The position numbers were made by a program, and so were the translations under genes. Shown here piece by piece: positions 1 to 5,450 of a stretch of 5,549 bases of DNA; positions within the stretch are counted from its first letter, which is position 1, and the number at the start of each line of letters is the position of its first letter. This DNA comes from Methanobacteriota archaeon. GTDB lineage: Archaea; Halobacteriota; Syntropharchaeia; JACQPP01. The DNA is taken from contig JACQPP010000016.1 in the NCBI GenBank assembly GCA_016207465.1, positions 1-5,549 on the forward strand. The letters run 5' to 3'. The notes beneath the pieces were generated by a model. It saw only the letters and a program-made list of their open reading frames with translations. It searched no databases and was not told where the DNA came from.

Positions 1-1069
1 GCTCGAACTTGAAGTCGCCGGTGAAGGCGATGTTGTGGGCCCCGTCGCCGATGTGGAGTTGGACGACGCTGGAGCCGAGGATGTGGCCGGAGTTGTTGAA
101 GGTGAGCTTGATGTCGGGGGCGATGTCGGTGACGTCTCCCCACTCGATGGGGATGACGTGCTTGACGGCCTCGCGGATGGCGGCGGAGTCGTAGGGGGCC
201 TTGCGTCCCTCGCGGTTGGCCACCTCGAGGTAGTCGAGGGTGAGGAGGGCCATCAGGTCCCGGGTGGGTGGGGTGCAGTAGATGGGGCCCTCGTAGCCGT
301 ATTTGTAGAGGAAGGGGACGAGGCCGCAGTGGTCGAGGTGGGCGTGGGTGAGGATGACGGCGTCCAGCTGGCTGAGGGGGCTGACCTCGGGCACGTAGAG
401 GTAGGGGGTGGTGTCGGCCCCGGTGCCCGCGGTGACGCCGCAGTCCACCAGGAGGCGGGTCTCGCTGGTGGAGAGGAGGTAGGCGTTGCGGCCCACCTCG
501 CGGGCCCCGCCGAGGGGGGTGAGGCGGACCCAGGAGTCGCGGGCCATGAGGGGCCGGTGGATCTTCTGTCCGGCGCGGCGGAGGAACTCCTTGCGCTCCT
601 CGCCGGAGGTGCGCAGCAGCTGGCGGACGGATTTGACGGTGGAGGAGGCGATGGGGGGGGTGCGGATGACGCGGGGGGACCAGCCGATGACCTTGGTGAT
701 GTCCCGCAGGGTGGCCCCCTGGCGGCCGATGACCAGCCCGGGCTTCTCGGACTCGATGACCACCTCCCCGGTCTCGGAGTCGAAGTGGAGGTTGACGACG
801 CCCCCCTCCGCGGGCACAATCTTGCGGATGACCTCGGCGGACTCCTCGGGGGCCATGAGGCTCTTGGGGTCTGGGCGGACGACGATGCGCTTCTGCAGGT
901 CCTTGGCGAGGCGGCGGATGAGGTCGCCGTTCTCCGCGAGCTTGCGGGAGGCCTCGGTGGTGATGACCAGCGCGGGCCCCTCGAACTCCACCTTGCTGAT
1001 GGGGATGTCCGGGGGCAGCCGCCGCTGGACCTCCTCCTTCAGGTGGGCCAGGACCTCGTCGACAGGCAT
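1..1069 (-). CDS. fttA: aCPSF1 / FttA beta-CASP ribonuclease, N-terminal part (runs off left edge)
   Basis: This is the archaeal CPSF1-type metallo-beta-lactamase ribonuclease, known as the transcription termination factor FttA, which cleaves nascent RNA at U-rich sites behind RNA polymerase. The 356 visible codons, starting MPVDEVLAHLKEEV, show two N-terminal KH-like segments (about residues 1-70 and 70-145) with a GxxG loop GRQG at 115-118. The metallo-beta-lactamase fold begins near 180 (LTPLGGAREVGRNAYLL). The zinc ligands of HAHLDH are H242, H244, D246 and H247, with H329 in SGHILGS and D352 in FTGDF. The beta-CASP domain and C-terminal motifs lie beyond the left edge; family members are about 630-640 residues, so a little over half is present. 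No in-frame upstream start fits better, and no Shine-Dalgarno precedes the ATG. It lies 110 bases downstream of psmB on the same strand, a common archaeal pairing. The gap is GC-rich without a TATA box, so co-transcription with psmB is likely (inference). The identification is firm. Confidence 0.96.
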   Translation of the reverse strand, partial: MPVDEVLAHLKEEVQRRLPPDIPISKVEFEGPALVITTEASRKLAENGDLIRRLAKDLQKRIVVRPDPKSLMAPEESAEVIRKIVPAEGGVVNLHFDSETGEVVIESEKPGLVIGRQGATLRDITKVIGWSPRVIRTPPIASSTVKSVRQLLRTSGEERKEFLRRAGQKIHRPLMARDSWVRLTPLGGAREVGRNAYLLSTSETRLLVDCGVTAGTGADTTPYLYVPEVSPLSQLDAVILTHAHLDHCGLVPFLYKYGYEGPIYCTPPTRDLMALLTLDYLEVANREGRKAPYDSAAIREAVKHVIPIEWGDVTDIAPDIKLTFNNSGHILGSSVVQLHIGDGAHNIAFTGDFKFE

Positions 1070-1179
1070 GAGAGGGAGGGCAGGGGGCGCGGCGGCCGGG
1101 GGTCGTCCGCACACCGGCTGGACGGGGGTGGGACCCGTGCCCGGAAGGGGGGGAACCCGGGGGTGCCGGGGGATGATTC

Positions 1180-1815
1180 TCAGGAGAGGCGGCTTCGAAT
1201 CTTCTGGATGGCGTCCTGCCGGACGTCCTCGTATCCGCCGGACTGGGTGATTTTCACGGCCTCGATGCCCTCGCCGCTCGCGGCATCCCGCTTCATGGCC
1301 CCGTGGATGGCCTTGACCGCCAGCTCGACGGCCTCGTCGGGGGCCATCTTGGGGCGGAACTGGGACTCGAGGACCCCGTAGGCGATGGGGGAGCCGGAGC
1401 CGGTGGAGACCAGCTCCTTCTCGTCCAGGAGGCCCCCGGCGGCATCGATGGAGTAGACGACGGGGCCCGTGCGGTCCACCCCCCCGGTGAGGAGCTGGAC
1501 GTAGTAGGGGAAGTAGCGGTTGCCGTTGAGGATGTTGGCGAGGAGGGTGGAGGCGGCCCGGACGCTCATGGCCTCGTTGCGCCGCAGGCGGTAGAGGCGG
1601 TTCTCCACGGCGAGGACCCGGACGAGGGTCTGGGCGTCCCCCACGAGGCCCGCGGTGGTCATGGCCATGCGCTCGTCGATGGGATAGATTTTCCGGGCGG
1701 TCTTGGAGGCGATGAAGTGGCCCATGGTGGCCCTCCGCTCGCTGGCAAGGACGACGCCCCCGTCGCACACCATGCCCACCGTGGTGGTCCCCTTGTAGAG
1801 TTGGTCAGTGTCCAT
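1180..1815 (-). CDS. psmB: Proteasome beta subunit (20S core, catalytic)
   Basis: This encodes the catalytic beta subunit of the archaeal 20S proteasome, 211 residues. It is made with a short propeptide, MDTDQLYKG, cleaved autocatalytically after Gly9 to expose the nucleophile of TTTVG. In mature numbering T1, E17 (ASERRATMG) and K33 are all present. The family motifs STGSGSP (S131) and RDAASGEG (D168, S171) are present too, about two residues later than in Thermoplasma. The body (AGLVGDAQTLVR, TLLANILN, YVQLLTGGVD, YSIDAAGG, YGVLESQ) closely resembles the Thermoplasma acidophilum beta subunit. I chose the ATG at 1815 because it gives the usual 9-residue propeptide and has GGAG five bases upstream. 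The open frame extends to an ATG at 1917, but that extension would translate through the TATA box. The alpha subunit gene is not in the window. It is divergent from the KaiC-like genes and upstream of fttA. Confidence 0.98.
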   Translation of the reverse strand: MDTDQLYKGTTTVGMVCDGGVVLASERRATMGHFIASKTARKIYPIDERMAMTTAGLVGDAQTLVRVLAVENRLYRLRRNEAMSVRAASTLLANILNGNRYFPYYVQLLTGGVDRTGPVVYSIDAAGGLLDEKELVSTGSGSPIAYGVLESQFRPKMAPDEAVELAVKAIHGAMKRDAASGEGIEAVKITQSGGYEDVRQDAIQKIRSRLS

Positions 1816-1820
1816 TCCGG

Positions 1821-1824
1821 CTCC
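1821..1824 (-). promoter_or_regulatory. Shine-Dalgarno GGAG for psmB
   Basis: On the minus strand GGAG sits five bases before the ATG at 1815 (GGAGCCGGAATG). It supports this start over the longer in-frame extension. It is the only well-spaced Shine-Dalgarno I see in the window; most other starts lack one. Confidence 0.55.
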
Positions 1825-1867
1825 GAAGGTCAAGAGTAAAAACCCAAATAGCGGATACGGGAGACCC

Positions 1868-1882
1868 CTATATAAGGCTTTC
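1868..1882 (-). promoter_or_regulatory. BRE/TATA promoter of psmB-fttA
   Basis: Reading the minus strand, GAAAGCCTTATATAG gives a purine-rich BRE-like GAAAG followed by the TATA box TTATATA (1875-1869). Transcription would be expected about 25 bases downstream, near 1846-1849, leaving a 5' leader of roughly 30 bases before the psmB ATG. This is the strongest TATA box in the window and lies in an otherwise GC-rich setting. It probably drives both psmB and fttA. Confidence 0.75.
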
Positions 1883-1897
1883 CCCGCGGCCGCGGGG
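1882..1897. promoter_or_regulatory. Perfect 16-bp GC palindrome between divergent promoters (candidate operator)
   Basis: CCCCGCGGCCGCGGGG is its own reverse complement. It abuts the BRE of the psmB promoter and ends about 17 bases before the AT-rich box of the divergent kaiC-like gene A. A dyad in this position suits a dimeric regulator acting on either promoter. In such GC-rich DNA a short palindrome could be chance, so the regulatory role is inference. Confidence 0.35.
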
Positions 1898-1913
1898 TCC
1901 CGACTCCGGTTTC

Positions 1914-1925
1914 GCAATATTTTTA
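1914..1925 (+). promoter_or_regulatory. TATA-like box for KaiC-like gene A
   Basis: CAATATTTTTA is the only AT-rich run upstream of the ATG at 1971. Placing transcription start about 25 bases further on gives approximately 1945 and a leader of about 25 bases. It is a weaker match to the archaeal TATA consensus than the psmB box, and no clear BRE precedes it. Confidence 0.5.
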
Positions 1926-1928
1926 GTC

Positions 1929-1946
1929 CCCCCCGTCGTTGGGGGG
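1929..1946 (+). other. C6/G6 hairpin at predicted start of gene A transcript
   Basis: CCCCCC (1929-1934) and GGGGGG (1941-1946) can pair across a GTCGTT loop. The element ends at the predicted transcription start of gene A, so it is more likely a DNA element, if anything, than part of the mRNA. A GGAGGT follows at 1950-1955, 15 bases before the ATG, which is longer than ideal for a ribosome binding site. Confidence 0.3.
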
Positions 1947-1970
1947 TGTGGAGGTTGTGCGAGCGAGAGC

Positions 1971-2717
1971 ATGGAGCCGGGGAATTCGGACCGCGTGCCC
2001 ACGGGCATTGACGGCTTCGACGACATCTGCGGGGGGGGCCTCATGCGGGACAACACCTACCTCCTGGCGGGGACCGCGGGGTGCGGCAAGACCCTCTTCG
2101 GCCTCCAGTTCCTCTACAACGGGGCCACCCGCTTCCAGGAGCCCGGCATCTTCCTCGCCACCGAGGAGCGCCCCGTGCGCATCCGGCGCAACGCCGCCAA
2201 GTTCGGGTTCAACTTCGAGGCCCTGGAGAACGAGAACAAGATTGCCTTCATCGACGCCTCCAGCACCAAGATCGGGATGCCCAGCGTGGAGAAATACGTG
2301 GACATCCGGCGGTTCGACATGGACAACGTCATCGACCAGCTGGTGGCGGTCCAGGAGGACATCGGGGCCACCCGCTGCGTGGTGGACTCCTCCACCAGCA
2401 TCTCCTATATGCTCAACGACCCCGGCAAGGTGCGGGTGGAGATGTTGCGGCTGGGGAGCACCATGGAGGTCCTGGGGCTCACCAGCATCCTCATCGGCGA
2501 GATGGTCCCCGGGGACCCCACCCGGGGGTTCTACGTGGAGTCCTTCCTCACCGACGGGGTCATCGTGCTCTACAACGAGCGGGTGAAGAGCGTGCGCCTC
2601 CGCAGCGTCGAGGTCTACAAGATGAGGGGGAGCGAGCACTCCAACAAAATCCACCCCGTGGAAATCACCCCCCGGGGCCTCCTCATCCACCCCCACGAGG
2701 AGGTCTATGGCGAGTGA
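1971..2717 (+). CDS. KaiC-like RecA-fold ATPase A
   Basis: This is a single-domain KaiC/RAD55-family ATPase of 248 residues. It opens with the family signature PTGIDGFDDICGGGL (10-24), followed by Walker A GTAGCGKT (34-41). The acidic pair in ATEE (E65, E66) corresponds to the catalytic glutamates of KaiC. Walker B ends at D139 in VVDSSTS, and the C-terminal KMRGSEHS (K217, R219) is the motif expected to contact nucleotide from the neighbouring subunit. All ATPase residues are intact. Cyanobacterial KaiC has two such domains; this has one and no extra sensor domain, signal peptide or membrane segment, so it is cytosolic. No in-frame start exists just upstream of the ATG. It is divergent from psmB and followed by a 213-base hairpin-rich gap before paralogue B, to which it is about 54% identical in my hand alignment. 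The biological role is unknown; archaeal KaiC-like proteins have been proposed as signal-transduction switches. Confidence 0.92.
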   Translation: MEPGNSDRVPTGIDGFDDICGGGLMRDNTYLLAGTAGCGKTLFGLQFLYNGATRFQEPGIFLATEERPVRIRRNAAKFGFNFEALENENKIAFIDASSTKIGMPSVEKYVDIRRFDMDNVIDQLVAVQEDIGATRCVVDSSTSISYMLNDPGKVRVEMLRLGSTMEVLGLTSILIGEMVPGDPTRGFYVESFLTDGVIVLYNERVKSVRLRSVEVYKMRGSEHSNKIHPVEITPRGLLIHPHEEVYGE

Positions 2718-2719
2718 AT

Positions 2720-2743
2720 CACCCCGGCCTGAAGGCCGGGGTG
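2720..2743 (+). repeat. 10-bp perfect hairpin just after gene A stop
   Basis: CACCCCGGCC and GGCCGGGGTG pair perfectly across a TGAA tetraloop, starting two bases after the TGA of ATPase A. No T-run follows, so it is not a typical bacterial-type terminator. It could stabilise the 3' end of the A transcript or be the left-end palindrome of a small element. Confidence 0.7.
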
Positions 2744-2779
2744 TCTTGGATGTGCTGTGCTCGCCGCGCGGTGTTGGCC

Positions 2780-2803
2780 GCCGTCGCCCCGCGGGGCGAC
2801 GGC
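2780..2803. repeat. 24-bp perfect palindrome
   Basis: GCCGTCGCCCCG followed directly by its reverse complement forms a perfect inverted repeat with no spacer, centred at 2791.5. It can cruciform as DNA or form a hairpin of about 10 bp with a small loop as RNA. A perfect 24-bp dyad is unlikely by chance even at high GC. Its role is unknown. Confidence 0.7.
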
Positions 2804-2814
2804 AATCCCGAGGA

Positions 2815-2830
2815 TGGGCGGCTGCGCCCA
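2815..2830 (+). repeat. 6-bp hairpin
   Basis: TGGGCG and CGCCCA pair across a GCTG loop. It is short and alone would mean little; it is listed because it is the third of four consecutive hairpins in this interval. Confidence 0.4.
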
Positions 2831-2856
2831 GCAATCAAGCACGGAAGATTGAAATC

Positions 2857-2904
2857 GCGAGCGCATTCATCCCCCGCGTAAACGCGGGGACATTCTGCGC
2901 TCGC
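2857..2904 (+). repeat. Two-storey hairpin resembling an IS200/IS605 right end
   Basis: An outer 9-bp stem, GCGAGCGCA (2857-2865) with TGCGCTCGC (2896-2904), encloses an internal loop. Inside it is a 7-bp stem, CCCCGCG (2872-2878) with CGCGGGG (2883-2889), closed by a TAAA loop. The ATTCAT and CATTCT flanks of the inner stem are reminiscent of transposon right-end and TnpB guide-RNA scaffold hairpins in archaea. It ends 26 bases before the start of ATPase B. The inner stem also looks superficially like a type I-E CRISPR repeat, but there is only one copy. Confidence 0.6.
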
Positions 2905-2930
2905 TTCAGTAACCGGGACCGGGGGCGCTG

Positions 2931-3653
2931 ATGGCGCCGCGCACGCCCACGGGCATCCAGGGGTTCGACGACATCTGCCACGGGGGCCTCGTCCAGAACC
3001 GCACCTACCTGGTGACGGGGAGCGCCGGGGCGGGGAAGACCCTCTTCGGCCTCCAGTACCTCCACGCGGGGGTCGTGCGCCACGGGCAGAACGGCATCTT
3101 CCTCGCCACCGACGAGAGCCCCGAGCTCATCAAGGAGGACGCCCGGGGCTTCGGCTGGGACTTCGACCGCCTGGAGGCCGAGAAGAAAATCGCGTTCATC
3201 GACGCCACCGGCGACAAGATGGGCATGACCAGCCGCGCCGGGGGCCGCTTCGACATGGACAGCATCATTGACCGCCTCATCACCACCCAGCAGACCCTCC
3301 GGGCCTCCCGGGCGGTGGTGGACTCCAGCACCTCCATCGCCAGCCTCCTCGGGGACCCCGCCCGCTTCCGCATCGAGCTCCTCAAGCTCGGAACCACCCT
3401 CCGCAAGCTGGGCCTCACCAGCCTCGTCATTGCCGAGTCCAGCGGCGAGACCAGCCAGAGCCTCGGGACCGAGACCTTCCTCACCGACGGGGTCATCGCC
3501 CTCTACTTCCGCCGCATCCTCGACACCCGCATCCACAGCGTCGAAATCTACAAGATGCGGGGGAGCGCACACAGCCACAAAATCCACCCCTTCGAAATCA
3601 CCCCCCAGGGCATCGTGGTGAACGCCACCGAGGGGGTCTTCGGGGAATTCTAA
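2931..3653 (+). CDS. KaiC-like RecA-fold ATPase B (paralogue of A)
   Basis: This is a single-domain KaiC/RAD55-type ATPase of 240 residues. PTGIQGFDDICHGGL (6-20) leads to Walker A GSAGAGKT (30-37), the acidic pair D61-E62 in ATDES, Walker B with D131 in VVDSSTS, and KMRGSAHS with K208 and R210. Compared with A it has Asp-Glu instead of Glu-Glu at the catalytic pair, a 4-residue deletion near 103, a one-residue deletion near 172, and a shorter N-terminus. Identity to A is about 54% by hand alignment, including near-identical VVDSSTSI, FLTDGVI and KIHPxEITPxG segments. That points to local duplication followed by divergence. The ATG follows a G-rich run (GGGGGCG) but no proper Shine-Dalgarno, and no TATA box is obvious upstream. 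It is followed 17 bases later by C. The partner and process are unknown; a shared or mixed ring with A is plausible. Confidence 0.92.
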   Translation: MAPRTPTGIQGFDDICHGGLVQNRTYLVTGSAGAGKTLFGLQYLHAGVVRHGQNGIFLATDESPELIKEDARGFGWDFDRLEAEKKIAFIDATGDKMGMTSRAGGRFDMDSIIDRLITTQQTLRASRAVVDSSTSIASLLGDPARFRIELLKLGTTLRKLGLTSLVIAESSGETSQSLGTETFLTDGVIALYFRRILDTRIHSVEIYKMRGSAHSHKIHPFEITPQGIVVNATEGVFGEF

Positions 3654-3670
3654 CCACGAATCGGAATGCC

Positions 3671-4375
3671 ATGGAGGAACCGCTGAAGACCCACGTGGAG
3701 GGATTCGACGACCAGCTGAAGGGGGGCATCCCCCGGGGCCACATCGTCCTCCTCGCCGGCAACCCGGGGACCATGAAGAGCAGCCTGGGCTACAGCATCC
3801 TTCACTACAACGCCCTCCAGGGGCTGCGGGGGGCCTACCTCTCCCTGGAGCAGCCCCGCTCCACCCTCCTCGCCCAAATGGAGCGGGCGGGCCTCCGCCA
3901 CGGCCAGGTCCAGGAGAAGGTGGCGGTCTACGACGTCACCCGCACCCGCCTCGAGACCGAGGACTTCGGCCTCAAGAAGTCCTGGACCTTCATCCTCCGC
4001 AGCCTCATCGAGGACGCCAAGCGCAAGACCGGCCTCGATGTCCTCGTCATCGACTCCATCAACGTCTACGAGCTCATGGCCGTGGAGAAGGACGTGCGAG
4101 TGGAGCTCTTCGAGTTCTTCACCTGGCTCAAGGACCTCAACGTCACCACCCTCATCATCTCCGAGATGTCCATGGACTCCGGCGAATACGGAACCCACGG
4201 CCTCGGCTTCCTCGCCGACGGCATCCTCCACCTCAAGAACGAGCCCGTGGACGAAATCCACTCCCAGCGCCGCATCAAATGCGTCAAGATGCGGGGGGTC
4301 GAGCACTCCACCGACTACTTCAGCCTCCTCTTCCGGGACGGAAAGTTCCAGGTGGTGAAAGCCCTCCTCAAGTAG
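3671..4375 (+). CDS. KaiC-like ATPase C with variant Walker A (TMKS)
   Basis: This is a 234-residue single-domain KaiC-family protein of a second type. The N-terminal signature is VEGFDDQLKGGIPRGH. The P-loop reads GNPGTMKS (30-37), with Met35 where the canonical motif has Gly. The segment after beta-strand 2 reads LSLEQ (E60, Q61), so the second acidic residue is Gln. Walker B D128 (VLVIDS) and KMRGVEHS (K206, R208) are kept. A C/D-specific stretch, RLETEDFGLKKSWTF (93-107), is absent from A and B. Lys36 and Ser37 remain, so nucleotide binding is still expected; hydrolysis may be altered (inference). It starts 17 bases after B and ends 12 bases before D, so the three are probably co-transcribed. 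No strong Shine-Dalgarno is seen. It is about 58% identical to D by hand alignment and much less similar to A and B. The cellular role is unknown. Confidence 0.92.
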   Translation: MEEPLKTHVEGFDDQLKGGIPRGHIVLLAGNPGTMKSSLGYSILHYNALQGLRGAYLSLEQPRSTLLAQMERAGLRHGQVQEKVAVYDVTRTRLETEDFGLKKSWTFILRSLIEDAKRKTGLDVLVIDSINVYELMAVEKDVRVELFEFFTWLKDLNVTTLIISEMSMDSGEYGTHGLGFLADGILHLKNEPVDEIHSQRRIKCVKMRGVEHSTDYFSLLFRDGKFQVVKALLK

Positions 4376-4387
4376 AAGGCGCCGGCC

Positions 4388-5110
4388 ATGGCCATCAAAG
4401 AGCGCATCCAGACCTACATTGACGGCTTCGACAAGCACCTCGGCGGAGGCGTCCCCAAGGGCCACGTGGTCCTCGTGGCGGGGACCGCCGGGACCATGAA
4501 GAGCAGCATCGTCTACAACATCCTCTACCACAACGCCATCGAGAACAGCATGCGGGGGGCCTACATCTCCCTGGAGCAGGAGAAGGAGGGCCTCCTCGAC
4601 CACATGGAGGGCCTCGGCCTCGAACCCGCCAAGGTCGCCGACAAGATTGACGTCCTCGACGTGGGACAGACCCGCCTCGAAACCGAGGACTACGGCCTCC
4701 GCAAATCCTGGACCTTCATCATCCGCGACCTCATCGAGACCACCAAGAAGGAGAAGGGCCTCGACCTCCTCGTCCTCGACTCCCTCAACATCTACGAGAC
4801 CATGGCCGGAGTCGAAGACCCCCGCATCGAACTCTTCGAGTTGTTCAAGTGGCTCAAGAGCCTCAACATCACCACATTCCTCATCCAGGAGATGAGCCTC
4901 GACAGCAAAGAATTCGCCAAACACGGCGCCGACTTCCTCGCCGACGGCATCGTCCACCTCGCCCTCGAAATGGTGGACGACATCCACAGCCACCGACGCA
5001 TCAAATGCGTCAAGATGAGAGGCTCCAACCACTCCACCGACTACTTCGCGCTCATCTTCGGCAGCAGCAAGTTCCGGATACCCATGGGAATCAGCGACGT
5101 GTGGAAATAA
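4388..5110 (+). CDS. KaiC-like ATPase D with variant Walker A (paralogue of C)
   Basis: This 240-residue single-domain KaiC-family ATPase is paired with C. IDGFDKHLGGGVPKGH precedes the P-loop GTAGTMKS (32-39), again with Met37 for Gly. SLEQE gives E63-Q64 at the catalytic position. Walker B D131 (LLVLDS) is present, as is KMRGSNHS with K209 and R211. The type-specific RLETEDYGLRKSWTF lies at 96-110. The C-terminus ends in SKFRIPMGISDVWK, unlike that of C. It starts 12 bases after the C stop with only a weak AAGG upstream, as expected of a distal operon gene. The frame stays open beyond its TAA into the transposase-like fragment, so a readthrough product would be a fusion; nothing suggests readthrough occurs. 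The function is not known. Conservation of the same unusual P-loop in both C and D argues that the variant is selected rather than decayed. Confidence 0.92.
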   Translation: MAIKERIQTYIDGFDKHLGGGVPKGHVVLVAGTAGTMKSSIVYNILYHNAIENSMRGAYISLEQEKEGLLDHMEGLGLEPAKVADKIDVLDVGQTRLETEDYGLRKSWTFIIRDLIETTKKEKGLDLLVLDSLNIYETMAGVEDPRIELFELFKWLKSLNITTFLIQEMSLDSKEFAKHGADFLADGIVHLALEMVDDIHSHRRIKCVKMRGSNHSTDYFALIFGSSKFRIPMGISDVWK

Positions 5111-5140
5111 CTGGGGAAACCGCGCTTCAAAAATCGTCTG

Positions 5141-5428
5141 CGGCGGGGCCGTCGGGGGCCCCCGGGCCCGCCCGAGGGCCACCCGGGCGTGACCCGGCCC
5201 CCTCCGGATCACGTGGACGAGGAGGTCACCCACACCCTCCGGGAGTGCCCCTGCTGCGAGGGGCCTGTGGAGCAGGTCGGGGAGGAGGAGCGGTTCACCG
5301 AGGAACTCATCCCGGCCCGGATGCGGGTGACCCGGCATCGAATCGGGAAGTACCAGTGTCCGGCGGGCTGCGGGACGTTCTCCGCCCCTGACCTCTTACA
5401 GATAATTTGGGACTACGCCACGGTTTAG
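5141..5428 (+). pseudogene. Truncated IS66-type transposase zinc-finger fragment
   Basis: The frame encodes GRRGPPGPPEGHPGVTRPPP, then DHVDEEVTHTLRECPCC, then ARMRVTRHRIGKYQCP, ending DLLQIIWDYATV and TAG. Both the glycine/proline-rich GHxGxxRP linker and a CxxC with a later YxCP after an RVTRHRxxKY strand are typical of the region before and through the zinc-finger domain of IS66-family transposases (known family pattern, recalled). The homology begins upstream of the only usable start, a GTG at 5189. The whole catalytic core is missing; IS66 transposases are roughly 450-500 residues, and about 95 codons remain. The second zinc knuckle reads CPAGCG rather than CPxC, perhaps an indel. No IS ends are visible. 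If it is instead a functional small zinc protein it would be the 79-residue product from 5189. The frame is the same as that of ATPase D upstream. Confidence 0.55.
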
Positions 5429-5450
5429 GATGACTTGACCCTGGAAGACC

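Larger units (their letters stand above)
2718..2930 (+). mobile_element. Hairpin-rich non-coding interval; candidate minimal IS200/IS605-derived element or structured RNA
   Basis: These 213 bases separate ATPase genes A and B and contain four separate inverted repeats: 2720-2743, 2780-2803, 2815-2830 and 2857-2904. Short open frames cross it but none resembles a protein. The last hairpin, with ATTCAT before and CATTCT after an inner GC stem, resembles as I remember them the right ends of archaeal IS200/IS605 (TnpB-type) elements, and the first hairpin has a similar shape. A non-autonomous palindrome-ended element is therefore possible. A structured leader or intergenic RNA of the ATPase operon is the alternative. 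I see no tnpA, tnpB or convincing TATA box inside. The other three ATPase genes are spaced by 12-17 bases, so this gap looks like an insertion. Confidence 0.35.

Noticed and set aside
35..1381. A 448-codon plus-strand open frame opposite fttA and psmB
   Set aside because: Its translation is repetitive Gly/Asp/Val/Leu-rich sequence mirroring the antisense of two clearly identified genes.
1816..1917. N-terminal extension of psmB to an upstream ATG
   Set aside because: It would translate the TATA box and spoil the usual 9-residue propeptide; the ATG at 1815 has GGAG at good spacing.
2720..2743. Classical intrinsic terminator for ATPase A
   Set aside because: No T-run follows the stem, and archaeal termination relies on U-tracts and FttA rather than on hairpins.
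1923..2834. A 303-codon minus-strand open frame opposite ATPase A
   Set aside because: Same GC-bias artefact; it has no recognisable motif, while the plus strand carries an intact Walker A, Walker B and KMRGS.
2841..2904. CRISPR repeat: GATTGAAATC and an inner hairpin resembling a type I-E repeat
   Set aside because: There is a single copy with no repeat-spacer periodicity and no cas genes in the window.
2707..2931. A small protein in the A-B interval (74 or so codons in two frames)
   Set aside because: The frames run through all four hairpins, overlap the end of A, and show no recognisable motif; structure at the nucleotide level explains the region better. A decayed tnpB tail cannot be fully excluded.
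5155..5188. GC inverted repeats (GGGGGCCCCC and nearby CCCGGG runs) as transposon ends
   Set aside because: They fall inside the transposase-like reading frame encoding Gly/Pro/Arg-rich sequence, which accounts for them.
3650..5338. A 562-codon open frame on the minus strand across ATPases C, D and the transposase remnant
   Set aside because: It is antisense to two genes with intact family motifs, its translation is low-complexity (rich in Val, Glu, Asp, Gly, Leu), and long antisense frames are expected with strong G/C third-position bias.
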